A stretch of 64,000 nucleotides of DNA. It comes from Daphnia pulex (lineage: Eukaryota > Arthropoda > Branchiopoda > Diplostraca > Daphniidae). The position numbers and the translations under genes are program-made. Each line of letters begins with the position of its first letter. Position 1 is the first letter of the stretch. Shown here in pieces: positions 39,501 through 48,730 of the stretch. The stretch lies in assembly GCF_021134715.1 (NCBI RefSeq), contig NC_060021.1, forward strand, positions 10,944,501 through 11,008,500. Direction: 5' to 3'. The notes under the pieces are model-generated. The model saw only the letters and a list, made by a program, of their open reading frames with translations. It was not told the DNA's origin and did not search any database.

Positions 39501-42500
39501 TTCCCAGACTCTTTGGTGAATCGTGACTCGCTTAGTTAGAGGAAGGAGGGAAATATTCTTTTCTTTTTTCTTTCGGGGTTGTTATTATATTGCGTGGTTG
39601 CGAGCTGCTGTGTATTCACTCGGGAATGTTATAGCCCTCCTCTGAACGTCATTGCCTGCACCCGACCTTTTCAACCTTGACCCGCGTTCAACCTCAGAGT
39701 GTCGCCTCCCTTTTGATCTTTTCCATCTCAAAAATGGGGAAAAAAAAAGAATAAAATAAAAACGCTCTGATGAAAATTGTCGTGAAAGGTGAACGCCGTC
39801 ATTTGTGAAATATTTGGCTCTTTTTCCCAGTGTTTTTAAGGATCGACTTAACCGTTTACGTTGTTGTTGTTGTTGTTGTTATTATTATAGAGGTGGACGA
39901 ATGCCAGTCGTCGCCGTGTCTGAACGGCGCGACCTGCGTCGACCTGGAGAACGGCTACCGCTGTCAGTGCGCGGAAGGCTGGCAAGGCGACACATGCGAT
40001 CAAGGTAAACTATTTCAAACCTTCCAACTCTGTCGTGTAACAATTTAACGACGAAACCAATTTTCTGGAGGAAAAAGAAACCTCATTCGCTCTCATTACG
40101 TCTCGTTTTCTTCCACACGCTATTGACTTTGTTGGTTGTTATTTTCTTTCTCTCTCTCTCTCTGTGTCTAATGCCATGACAACTGGCGACTGTTATTTAC
40201 ACTCTTGTAAACGCTCAGCAGTTGTAGAGTCGTGAGATTGTCCACGTCTGTTTGATTGAGCTGAATCAGGACGTCGACAAGTTTTCTCTTTTTCTCTTTT
40301 TCTCTCTCGACTCTCTTGACGTGATGGCTGAAAATGATTGACAATGGGAATAATTATGTTAATCTTTTGACTTTGATTTCAACGTGCAGATGTGGACGAG
40401 TGCTCGATACCCGAGCTGTGCAGAAACTCGCTCGGCTGCGAGAACACACCTGGCAACTACACCTGCCGCTGCGTCACGGGCTTTCACGGCCGCCAGTGTC
40501 AGTACAACGTCAACGATTGCAACGGACATCACTGCCTGAACGGAGCCACTTGCATTGATCTCATTGGCGAATACCATTGCGCTTGCCGACCCGGTTTCAA
40601 CGGTAAATCAACATTCTCTTCTCTCTTTTATGTTTTTTGTTGTCAAATTGATACTTTTGTGTCAACTGGTTAGACTGGGGAAATGTCATTGCGGGTGATA
40701 AATGTCGATGATAAGTGATTTCATTGTCTTTTTTATTTGTCGATGAAATGTAGGTCATCGGTGCGAGATCAACATCGACGAATGCGCCAGCCGGCCGTGC
40801 GCTAATGGCGGCGAGTGCGTCGACCTAGTCGACGGCTTCAAGTGTATCTGCCCTCTAGGCTACACCGGCTCCCAATGCCAGGTCAGTTTAAATGAGTTCG
40901 AACATTCTTGTACTCCGATTCGTCTTGTTTTGATTCTCATTTGCTGCCTTGCATTCGCCTCGGCTCATAAATGGCCGCCGCAATTGACGGATGAGAGAAG
41001 GATGGTGAATAATGTATCGTTCTTTTCCATCAAGCAGACGGATACGGATTTGTGCCATCCGAACCCGTGCGCCAACGGCTCGCCGTGCTTCAACACGCTC
41101 GGACTACTCGGCGGACCCGACTACTATTGCCTCTGTCAGAGCCACTGGCAAGGCAAAAACTGTTCACGATACCGGCCGCCCCCTCCGCCGCCCCCGCCTC
41201 CATCCAGCCCTAGTCTACGTGAGTTTTCTCCCTCAAAAAAAGAAAAGAAAATCTTTTGTTGTTGTTGTTGTATTTTTTGTCTATTTTTCCTTCCCTTCGT
41301 TTTCCTTTCAATTCGATTCGATTCATCACGCGGCCATCAAGCCGCGGCACGTTCCATCCTGTCTCGTTTGGGAGCCTTACCATCATCTGGCGGTATTATT
41401 AGGATTATTATTCACGCATCGTCAAAAGGGATTTTTTTTCCATTTCTCTCTCTCGCTCTCGCTCGCTCACTCACTCGAGTGGGGTTGTCAAGTCAACTTT
41501 TGACACACAAAAATTACAGATACTTTTTTTATTTTTTGAAAAACCAACAGCAAAGCACGCATTTTTTCGGTGGTGGGGGGGAGGAATTCGGGAGAAGAGA
41601 AAAAAATGTTTTTTCTTTTCGGGAATTGAAGGATCATGTCCGATGACTGTGTCGAAACTATGCAATAACTACGACGGGCGCTTGAAAGAGAGATGCGGGA
41701 AATCTTGTGTGATTGCGCCACCAAGGCGCATTTTGGGAGCTTGTTAGCGCGCATGATGGCGCTTTTGACAAGCTTCTTCTCTTTTTTCTTTTTTTATTCC
41801 GTTGGTGCCGAATCGTGCCGTCTTTGGTGGCGAATCATCCAGAAAAATAGAAAGAGAAAGGGGGCACACAACAAGTGGCATTCCACAGATGACGTGGTGA
41901 TGATCGGGTTGAAAGAGAAGGAAAACGTGATGGAGAGGAGGTGCCGTTTTTGTCGCCCGTTACTTATTGCCTCCCAATTGTCGAGTCATTGGAATTGATG
42001 GAAATGCTCTCGTTGTTCATTGGCGCATTTCTTGAAGTTAACTGGCCATTTCACAATTTAAGGATTGGCTGCCTTTTTGATCAACTGGCCAAATAAAAGC
42101 CATTGAGTCACATTTTTTTGGTACCAGTATCACAACTTTTTAGGGTCAGTCGTATATAATCTTTTCGAGTTCTCAGAAGAAAATGCTATCAAAGCTTTTG
42201 TTGGTGATACTTCAGAAATAATTTACATTCGGCTGGCTTTTCTTTTTTTATTATTTGTGGCCAGTCTTTTATTTTCATATCGCGGAATGTATCAAAACTG
42301 ACAAAAAAGTTCTTACGAGTATGTATTTATTTTTATTTTTATTTTGTGTGTGTTTTTTCAAATCACAGAGGCGGGAAGTTGTTGGACGTCCAAGGGTGCC
42401 GGACATTGCGTCCACGGTCGTTGCGTCGCGTCAGAAGATGGATCGACTTTCTCGTGCCAATGCGATCCGGGCTATTCTGGACAGTTTTGCACCGACAGTA

Positions 42501-44823
42501 AGTCTTTTTCTTCTTCTTCTTCTTCTTCTTCTTCTTTGTCTCTTTTGAGAAGAAAATAAAAATAAAGTTTCCACTTAAAAAAAGAAAAAGGGGCCAATGA
42601 AAAATCACTGCCCGACCATATATGAATAGCTCCACTAATCATTCGGTATCGACTGTGTGTCTTATGTTTGACTCTGATAGACGTTAACGACTGCGCTGAT
42701 AGCCCTTGCCGAAATGGCGGTACCTGCATCGACGGCATCGACTCGTTTCACTGCGTCTGCCCAAAAGGTTACGACGGACTCACCTGCGATCACAGTAAGT
42801 CTCCGTGTTCTTTTTATCCGTTTTCTTTTCTTTTCTTTTCTTTTCTTTTCTTTTCTTTTACGGTGGGCCAGAAATGTGTCATTTCGTAATGTTTTTTTGT
42901 TTTGTTTTGTTTCTGCTTATAGACGTGGACGATTGTGCCAGCAGTCCGTGTCGTCACAACGGCACCTGCGTCGACTTGGTGGCCGATTTCGTTTGCCGCT
43001 GCGTCGACGGCTGGAAGGGCCGCACTTGCTCCAACCGCAACCAGCACTGCCAGGACGGAGAGAATCCGTGTCTCAACGGAGCCACCTGCGTCGATGACTC
43101 AGATCCCGAAGCCGGATTCACGTGCCGCTGCTCCAGCGGATGGAAAGGCTCCATCTGCCATCTCGGTAAATACAGATATCTCTTCTTTTCTATTCTTTTT
43201 TTGTGAAATTCTTCCGTCATTGGGTGGCGGCCATGTTTGTCTTGATTCGATTCGCTTTGCCGAGTCACCGGTGTGCGTGAGCTCAGCCGATTCCGTCATC
43301 GTTTCGCTAATGGATTGCCTGGGTATTGACTCTTGTCTTCTCCTCTCCTTGCAGCGGAGCACATGCCTTGCGATGCTCATCCGTGCCGCAACGGCGCCAC
43401 CTGCTTGAACACGGGCCAGTCGTTCACCTGCGTCTGCAAAGACGGATACGAAGGTCAACACTGCCAAATGGAGCAGAGACAAACGGCGGCGTCGACGACG
43501 ACAAGTCCGGCAAGTTGCCAATGGTCGGGCCGCCTTTATCCGGACAACTCGTCGTGGGACGATGGATGCAACAAGTGCCAGTGCCGCGCAGGCCAGGCCG
43601 TCTGCACTCGCGTGTGGTGCGGGCCAGCCAACTGTCTCGACGACCCCATCAATCACGTTGGCAAATCTTGCGGACCCTCGGAAATTTGTCTTTCGGCCCA
43701 GTCTGGATGCTTGCGACCGCCTTGTCCGGCTTACGGACAGTGCCGACCGCTCAAGCCCGGCAGGCTCTTGCCCGTCCCCGCCGCCACCGCTTCTTGTTGG
43801 CCCAATCTGACGGGCAACCGATTGGCTCCCACCTGCGCTCGCCTGACTCTGGTTCTCGACCGGTACAGGGCCCAGCCGGGATTCTCTGTCCAGTCGTTGT
43901 GCGGTCATTTGCGCAAATTGGCGGCCGCTCAGAGCCATCTTTGGGACAATTTCCCCGGGCATCAGCAGCAACACACGGAGAGGCCGTCGTTGGTCATCCT
44001 CTGCGATCTCAAGGACCACCAGGACGATGTCGTTCAAGTCACTATCGTAAGTCTCGCGCGCTAATTTCTGTTTAAATTTATTTCAAGCGTCAAAATGGCC
44101 GAGATGTTAATCATTCTGGTGTTTTGTCATTTCGTAAAACAGTCCATGTCGGAGACGTCGATGGAACTTGGAGGAAGCCGGGCGACGGCTGCCGCCCGGG
44201 TACTTGGCAACGTGCTGACGGCCTACTACAAGGAAGGATCGTCGATGGGAGCTGTGGTGGACGTCAAAGTTGAAACGCCCTACGCCGATGAAATTGAATT
44301 GGTGCTGGACTCGTCTGCCCAGAATCATCCTTCGTCGGACTCGTCCGGCAGTAGCAATTACGTCGTGGCTATCGTCTGCGCCATATTGGCCGGTCTGGTC
44401 GTCGTGGCCGGTTTGCTCCTCTTGCTCCTGTGGAGACTCCGCAAGCGCCCGGCTCTCCACTCGCCTTCGCTCAGCGTCAACAGCTCAATGGATCGCACCG
44501 TTGAAAAGTCCAACAATCTTCAAAACGAGGAGAACCTGAGGCTGCAGCAGCGTCGCATGAAGACCCTGAACGTGGCCGAGCTGGTCGACCACCCGGCCAA
44601 AGGAAGTAGTCTGGGCCTGTCGAAGAAATTGAGCAAAGTGGATGACGTCGTGGTGCCGCACGACGACTCATCGTCGGACGAGTACGGCCGGAGGGACACG
44701 ATCGAGTCGAGTCCCATCTACAAAGCACCCATCAGTGTCGATGTGCGGAACAATATCCACATGGCGGCGAGAGCTGGCCAGATGATGGACAAGGAGCTTA
44801 GCCTCAAAGTCGTTGTCGTGTGA
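12293..44823 (+). CDS. Ser: Serrate/Jagged-type Notch ligand, 16 coding exons
   Basis: Single-pass membrane ligand that activates Notch on neighbouring cells. Exons: 12293-12505, 14236-14538, 33583-33640, 35342-35599, 36523-36586, 37392-37522, 38842-39120, 39891-40004, 40390-40602, 40754-40881, 41038-41218, 42369-42497, 42681-42794, 42923-43165, 43355-44046, 44143-44823. All junctions are GT-AG and phases agree, giving 1,266 residues. Domain order: leader and signal peptide (about 51-77), MNNL (about 78-190), DSL (233-275), 14 EGF repeats, cysteine-rich VWC-like domain, transmembrane segment (about 1113-1137), 129-residue tail. The cysteine-rich domain separates Serrate/Jagged from Delta. Fourteen EGF repeats match insect Serrate (vertebrate Jagged has 16), and the tail keeps the insect Serrate motif [12 protein letters not shown]. 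Splice sites are read by eye; an extra small exon, especially in intron 11, is not excluded. Confidence 0.95.
12506..14235 (+). other. Serrate intron 1 (1.73 kb)
   Basis: GTATGT donor and TTTAG acceptor, phase 0. The content is TTC/GAA-rich simple sequence, with no reading frame that looks like protein and no exon-like segment that I can support. Confidence 0.8.
14236..14538 (+). CDS. Ser: Serrate exon 2: MNNL (N-terminal Notch-ligand) domain
   Basis: Encodes residues 72-172. It starts with [13 protein letters not shown], where the signal peptidase site (LASA/SG) meets the conserved FELE start of the MNNL/C2-like domain. It contains paired cysteines (CC, then C...C), the Serrate-like FRLCLKEYQ motif, N-glycosylation sequons (NVT, NAS) and ends in FSFRWP. 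This module binds phospholipid and Notch EGF 11-12 in known ligands. Exon 2 is separated from the next exon by 19 kb. Confidence 0.95.
14711..15362. promoter_or_regulatory. Cluster of three Su(H)/CSL consensus sites
   Basis: TTCCCACG at 14711-14718, CGTGAGAA at 14970-14977 and TTCCCACG at 15355-15362 all match the Su(H) consensus YGTGRGAA on one strand or the other. The first and third share the longer word CTGGTTCCCACG. An E-box CACCTG lies about 10 bp after the first site. Su(H) is the DNA-binding partner of the Notch intracellular domain, so such sites would make the ligand gene a Notch target. The motif matches are seen directly; function is inferred. Confidence 0.4.
21056..21096. repeat. 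CTT/TTC pyrimidine tract
   Basis: About 40 bases of uninterrupted pyrimidine in intron 2, mostly TTC units with CT breaks. Confidence 0.85.
23902..23917. repeat. C16 homopolymer
   Basis: Sixteen consecutive C in intron 2. A comparable C17 run is at 34086-34102 in intron 3. Confidence 0.9.
30226..30246. repeat. GTC microsatellite
   Basis: Seven perfect GTC units in intron 2. Confidence 0.9.
32644..32692. repeat. Perfect 14-bp inverted repeat
   Basis: AGAGAGATACATAT at 32644-32657 is matched exactly by its reverse complement at 32679-32692. The 21-nt spacer is almost all A/T. Confidence 0.85.
33583..33640 (+). CDS. Ser: Serrate exon 3: end of MNNL domain
   Basis: A 58-nt exon with phase 0 entry and phase 1 exit, reading [14 protein letters not shown]. 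This matches the SFTL-x-L-x-ALD stretch that follows FRW in insect Serrate and Jagged, so the short exon after the 19-kb intron is secure. It carries an NST sequon. Confidence 0.93.
35342..35599 (+). CDS. Ser: Serrate exon 4: DSL domain
   Basis: Residues 192-277. The first part (ending TYRVRVQC) is the linker after the MNNL domain. The DSL domain then shows six cysteines with the hallmark [13 protein letters not shown] and a closing [10 protein letters not shown] contacts Notch EGF 11 and is diagnostic for canonical Notch ligands. The RVRVQC start and RPRDD loop are closer to Serrate/Jagged than to Delta. Confidence 0.96.
36523..36586 (+). CDS. Ser: Serrate exon 5: first half of EGF 1
   Basis: A 64-nt exon in phase 1 exiting in phase 2, reading [17 protein letters not shown]. 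This is the short first EGF that follows DSL in Serrate and Jagged (CKAGC in fly). The intron splits the EGF before its fourth cysteine pair. Confidence 0.9.
37392..37522 (+). CDS. Ser: Serrate exon 6: end of EGF 1 and EGF 2
   Basis: Completes EGF 1 ([10 protein letters not shown]) and encodes EGF 2 with [11 protein letters not shown] and [14 protein letters not shown]. The CETNWGG motif is the conserved DOS (Delta and OSM-11-like) signature of the first two EGF repeats, which aids Notch binding. Phase 2 entry and phase 1 exit fit its neighbours. Confidence 0.95.
38842..39120 (+). CDS. Ser: Serrate exon 7: EGF 3 and EGF 4
   Basis: EGF 3 starts [10 protein letters not shown], as in Jagged. 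EGF 4 starts DNVCATAPC and carries an insertion between its third and fourth cysteines (a Val/Thr stretch, then [10 protein letters not shown]). Fly Serrate carries a much longer insertion in the same repeat, as I recall, so this is a shortened version of an insect-type feature. The exon ends in phase 1. Confidence 0.94.
39891..40004 (+). CDS. Ser: Serrate exon 8: EGF 5
   Basis: One complete EGF repeat in a 114-nt phase 1-1 exon, beginning VDECQSSPC, with the calcium-binding pattern D-x-D/N-E and an aromatic GYRC. The acceptor follows a TTG/TTA microsatellite. Confidence 0.94.
40390..40602 (+). CDS. Ser: Serrate exon 9: EGF 6 and most of EGF 7
   Basis: EGF 6 ([10 protein letters not shown]) and EGF 7 (VNDCNGHHC), both calcium-binding type. 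The last loop of EGF 7 is split by the following intron after PGFN. An NYTC sequon lies in EGF 6. Fly Serrate has a long insertion in EGF 6 that is absent here. Confidence 0.93.
40754..40881 (+). CDS. Ser: Serrate exon 10: end of EGF 7 and EGF 8
   Basis: Finishes EGF 7 (GHRCEI) and encodes EGF 8 (IDECASRPC to GSQCQ), a calcium-binding repeat. It ends in phase 0 at CAG|GTCAGT. Translation stays open across the following 156-bp intron, so retention would be in frame (see findings). Confidence 0.93.
41038..41218 (+). CDS. Ser: Serrate exon 11: EGF 9 and proline linker
   Basis: EGF 9 (TDLCHPNPC to GKNCS) is followed by RYR, nine consecutive prolines and SSPSL before the GTGAGT donor. The low-complexity linker falls at the EGF 9/10 boundary, where fly Serrate has a threonine-rich tract, as I recall. 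Exits in phase 1. Confidence 0.9.
42369..42497 (+). CDS. Ser: Serrate exon 12: atypical EGF 10
   Basis: Six cysteines in an EGF pattern ([29 protein letters not shown]) without a calcium-binding start. It corresponds to the divergent tenth repeat of insect Serrate. The acceptor at 42367-42368 is the only one nearby that keeps the frame. A 30-nt TTC repeat follows the donor. Confidence 0.9.
42505..42536. repeat. TTC microsatellite after Serrate exon 12
   Basis: About ten TTC units beginning 8 bp after the exon 12 donor, in a 183-bp intron. Confidence 0.9.
42681..42794 (+). CDS. Ser: Serrate exon 13: EGF 11
   Basis: One complete calcium-binding EGF ([26 protein letters not shown]) in a phase 1-1 exon of 114 nt, the same size as the EGF 5 exon. 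Confidence 0.94.
42820..42859. repeat. TTTTC tandem repeat
   Basis: About seven units of TTTTC in the 128-bp intron 13 of Serrate. Similar pentamer arrays are at about 23131 (TTTTC) and 29477 (AAAAG). Confidence 0.9.
42923..43165 (+). CDS. Ser: Serrate exon 14: EGF 12 and EGF 13
   Basis: EGF 12 (VDDCASSPC to GRTCSN) and EGF 13 ([11 protein letters not shown] to GSICHL). EGF 13 lacks the calcium-binding start, and a short DSDPEAG insertion precedes its fourth cysteine. Phase 1-1. The preceding intron carries a TTTTC tandem repeat. Confidence 0.94.
43355..44046 (+). CDS. Ser: Serrate exon 15: EGF 14 and cysteine-rich (VWC-like) domain
   Basis: EGF 14 (MPCDAHPC to GQHCQ), a Ser/Thr linker, then the cysteine-rich domain that only Serrate/Jagged ligands have. 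It shows [11 protein letters not shown], a KVWCG-type motif ([10 protein letters not shown]), PSEICL and further conserved cysteines ([20 protein letters not shown]). This exon is the main reason for calling Serrate rather than Delta. It is 692 nt, enters in phase 1 and exits in phase 0. Confidence 0.95.
44143..44823 (+). CDS. Ser: Serrate exon 16: juxtamembrane, transmembrane and cytoplasmic tail
   Basis: Last coding exon, stop TGA 44821-44823. The extracellular part holds ENVLTAYY-like juxtamembrane sequence and a Ser-rich stretch. The transmembrane helix is at about residues 1113-1137, with a stop-transfer WRLRKRP. The tail has many lysines (candidate sites for the ubiquitin that drives ligand endocytosis), the conserved [12 protein letters not shown] stretch, a [11 protein letters not shown] acidic cluster and ends in VVVV, which fits a class II PDZ ligand. 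Confidence 0.95.
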   Translation, partial: SMSETSMELGGSRATAAARVLGNVLTAYYKEGSSMGAVVDVKVETPYADEIELVLDSSAQNHPSSDSSGSSNYVVAIVCAILAGLVVVAGLLLLLLWRLRKRPALHSPSLSVNSSMDRTVEKSNNLQNEENLRLQQRRMKTLNVAELVDHPAKGSSLGLSKKLSKVDDVVVPHDDSSSDEYGRRDTIESSPIYKAPISVDVRNNIHMAARAGQMMDKELSLKVVVV

Positions 44824-45220
44824 AAAACAAAACAAAAAAAACTTATTAGAAACAAAAAAAAGAATGGGCGCTCCCGTTTCCTCTTCCTGTCCTGTCTCAA
44901 GTCCAGTGAATTTCAACGTTGTAAAGAAGAAAACAAAACACAAGGAGGATAACACACAACAACAAAAAATAAAACAAAACAGCAAAAAAATAAAATAAAA
45001 AGTCGCACGCCATTTCCGGCTCCGGAATCGGATTCAAGTATCTCAATAGTTGAGAAAGGGAGTTTATTAATTATTATTATCATTATTATTATGAATTTTT
45101 TTTTTCTTTTTCTGTTTAACCTATATATATATATAAAACATGTATATAAGGTCTGATGATGTAAGTATCCTAAATATTTTAAAAGAAGAAAACATTTGTA
45201 TATAAATATTAACATTTGAT
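44824..45220 (+). promoter_or_regulatory. Serrate 3' UTR with poly(A) signals and two Pumilio-type sites
   Basis: AATAAA hexamers occur at 44968, 44989 and 44994, about 150 bp after the stop, with another at 45473 that would make a longer UTR. Two copies of TGTATATA (45141-45148 and 45197-45204) match the PUF consensus UGUANAUA exactly, 56 bp apart, and would be included only in the longer transcript form. The end of the UTR is not fixed by sequence alone. Confidence 0.5.
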
Positions 45221-48200
45221 GGTTGTAAAGTGTTGGTAAATGTTGATGATGTGCACATCTGCCTCACGAAAATTTTGTTTCACCACCTGTAGTTCACTGG
45301 AAGACGACAATCCACCTCCCAATTTCCCCCCACAGCTACACACACCCAATCACAATTAAGAATGTTCCAATCAAATCCGACCCTTTATATCGAATTTCAC
45401 ATTTAACAAATTTGATTGAAAAAAAAAGGAAAGGAAAACGGGGATAAAATGATGAAAAATTACAAAAAAAAAAATAAATAAATCAAGCCGACGGCTGTCA
45501 AAACTTGAGCATGGGTTTTCAATTTGACAGAATGTTTCGGTTGGGGAAAAAAAGGAAATAAAAGTTTCAGTTTTTTTGGGAATTCAAAGAGAAATAAGTT
45601 AAACGGTCGGATTTTAATTACGAGAGAGAAAACACATACCCACACACCCTGACTTTTGATTTAAGTTCTTTGCCGATATATTAAAAAAAAATTTTTGTCC
45701 TTTCCAAAACCTATTTCGTTACCGTTGTATGCAGTCCGTCATTTGATTTCAGTTTATAAATTTTTTGAAGAAATGTTGTACATAATTTTTTTGAGTTTTT
45801 TTCCTACAGCGACATGATGATTCCTCTTTATTGTCTGATTTCCGCTCGCGTTTGATCGTGTCACTGTGTCAGAGCTGCATGCACATTTTCAACTCCCTCT
45901 CCCCCTCCCCCCCCCCCCATCCCGCTCCATCTTTCTCCCCACGAAATGATGAAACGTCGTTGAAAAACAATAAACTATTTTTCCACAATCGGTATCACTC
46001 TTTTTTTTTTTTTTTTTAAATTATTAATCTTTTTAAAATTTCAATTTACGTCAGTCGACAGGAATGTGAACCGTCTCGGATGATTTGGAAAATCCCACGG
46101 TTTTCAACGCGCGGCGCCCGCAACCAGAAAACAATCAGCGTGATCACACGGTAAGTATATAACAATAATATCAGTTCCCGTTTCCTTTCAAAGATAAGTA
46201 TCTGGATGACTGAAAGGAGGTGGTGGTATGTAGTCGCGACCGACCAAAAAAAAAACCAATTTGCCCGTAACACGTACAATTAGATTATATTCAACTCCAA
46301 GCCCTCATTTGGGAGCTCTATTTTTTCAGTTTTCTTTCTTTTTTTTTCAAACGGAAGGGAGAAAATAAATTCGAAAAAGGGAACGGGATGAGGTTTAATG
46401 TAACAACAACAAAAAACCCAAAATATACTTACATCTAGGCTCGCTTATATTCGCCCCCTGGAGGTTGTATTCACCTGTTATGTGTGTGCTCGGGTTTTTT
46501 CTGTGTGTGGCGCTCTCGAGACGAGAGAGAGAACGCTTGCCGTCAAGTGATCGATCATGTGTGTGTGTGTGTGTGAGAGGATGCGGGATTGCTGCGGAGG
46601 GAAGAACTATCTCCGTCTGCTTTTTTATTTTTTTTTTTTCTTCTTCTCAGGAAGAAAGAAAATGTGTTCCAGGGACCAGCCTAGCAGCCAATTACACGGC
46701 ACGCAATTAGACGGGTGAAGAACACAGAACGAAACTTATCTAGAGCCGAGCTCTTCTCTTCTTCGGGTCTAACCTCATTCGTTTCTCTGCTGCAGTTGGA
46801 AATCACATCATCCATCAGTTGGAGGATTTTTTTTTGGTTGTTGTTGTTGTTGTTGTTTCTCTCCTTCCTTTTTTTTTTCGTTTCTTTCTCCCACCTCTTT
46901 TCTTTCAGATTCGAATAACCACACCTTTTGGGTTCGGTTGAGAAGTGTAGTATCCGCCGAACTGTGCGCGCATGACTCTTTTGATCTTGATCCCGTTGAC
47001 TTGCCTGATTTTCCATCATCGGGTTTTAATTAATATTCGAAAAAAGCCACGTTTTCTCATTACGACCTCCAGAAATGAAAGTAGAAGCGCCCTCGGTTTT
47101 TGTTTCTTTATTTCTAGGTCGTCACACACTCACACACGTCATGTGAGTCGATTTATTTCCTTGACATTTCGTCTCCGGGTTCAGCAGATAATTATACCGG
47201 AGAAATAATAAATACGTAATATACCACCTCCCCGTGATGTGCTCTACGGCGCTTTTACACATTACAATATGTATAGCATTGCCCCTGTTTAGTCGGCCAT
47301 ATTCCCCCCCCCCAAAAAGCGGGCCGGCTCGTTTTTTCTTGCGTCATCAAGTGTAATTAAACCGCAGCATTATACCTTATACTACCCACTATGGGATGGT
47401 TGAGGTTGCGCTGCGCTTGTCTTGTTGTTGTTGTTTCTTTTTTCTCTGTTTTTTTTTTTTTTTTTTTTTTTTTTCCAGCAGCAGATATAGACGCACACTT
47501 TACTCAATGCATATCATTCATCTCGTTTCCTCGGCTGTTGACTTTTCAGACAAAGTGCTGTAGGCCGTGCCTACCATCTGGCGGTTGTTACTGCCGCTGC
47601 TGGGCTCACGCTGCATTTATTCCGTACCGTTTTCCAAAAGTCTTTCGTGTACATACTACCCAAAGAGTATTACATATAGACATTCCCTCTTTTTGTTGTT
47701 GTTGTTTCTTGTCCTTTTTTTCCCCCCTCTTCGCCCGAGTGTTGCTTTTAAATCGCTAATGCATGTGGGCGAAGCTCGGCATTGCTTTAAAAAGTAAGCC
47801 GTTATTACCGCTGCAATCTCGAAAATAAAAGAAAAAAAGGAGACGTTAATGACTGGGGAAGACTTTTGACTTTGTCTACGTCCTAGAAGACTCGAACTCA
47901 TCAACAGCACACCAGCAAAAAAAAAAAAACTTGTTGTTTGAGGGACGGAACATGAATGATGATATTGATAGCGCTGTGATAAGGTAGTAATAAAATCGAA
48001 ATCGTGGTAGTTCATTTTAGTAATCTGTTACTCTGTTGGCTGTTTATTTATTTGGGTTTTAAAACTTTCCCAACGAATCGGTTGACTGCCCACAGTTGCA
48101 ATAATAATAGCCGGGCTTTCTTTCAATCGCAGCGTTTTATTCTTGAGACAAGAGAATAAGCTTTTTGAGGGTTTTTGACAAAAATTTCTTGCTTTCGTGT

Positions 48201-48730
48201 ACATGGCGGAAAGAATATAAGAAACAAAAGAAAAAAAGGAAATTTATCTTTATTCTTTTGGGCCATGAACATAAAGTTGAAAGTGAGTTCTTTCTCATTT
48301 GACAGTTGCATCGCGTACATTCTCACAGTGAAAAGGTTTCTAGCCGAATAATGATTATTTTAAACTAATGCAATTTAGTCTTTATTCTGTTACACTACTA
48401 TTGCTTTCAAATCCTAATCCTCAACTCAGTGTTGAAAAATTTAAAAGTACATTTTTAACATTAATACCTGATTTTTAGTCACGTTCAAGATATTTATATT
48501 ACACAATCTGAAGCAATGTCTATGACAAATCATTACGCATAATCGTTCTTATCGTTGCTTTTCGTTGGTGAGAAGTGTTTTGATGCGAGGCGAAATTCTT
48601 AAAAACTGGCAACGCCTTCAGAAAATTGACAGTTCATTTACTACCATATGGAGTGAACACCCCTCTCAGAGTGTTTCCTTCAACAACCTAAGGTTCTCGT
48701 CCGGGCCGTGCCCGAACTTTAAGTTATTAA
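45221..48730. other. Intergenic region between Serrate and the ssSPT gene
   Basis: AT-rich with poly-A/T, a C13 run near 45907, a GT repeat at 46560, a T run of about 25 at 47450 and TTG repeats. I see no supportable gene or RNA. The last 150 bp should hold the promoter of the ssSPT gene. Confidence 0.65.

Larger units (their letters stand above)
33641..42368 (+). other. Introns 3-11 of Serrate between EGF-module exons
   Basis: Introns longer than 300 bp are 33641-35341, 35600-36522, 36587-37391, 37523-38841, 39121-39890, 40005-40389 and 41219-42368. They hold simple sequence such as a C17 run at 34086-34102, a G12 run at 39304-39315 and TAC repeats near 38070. They also hold a nested imperfect inverted repeat at 35863-35993 and a Su(H) word at 37021-37028. 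Introns 9 (151 bp) and 10 (156 bp) are short, and intron 10 is stop-free in frame. I see no other gene in them. Confidence 0.8.

Noticed and set aside
41637..41740. Exon-like segment in intron 11 reading [18 protein letters not shown] with several cysteines
   Set aside because: It keeps phase with exon 11 but hits a stop before any good donor, and EGF 10 is already complete from exon 12.
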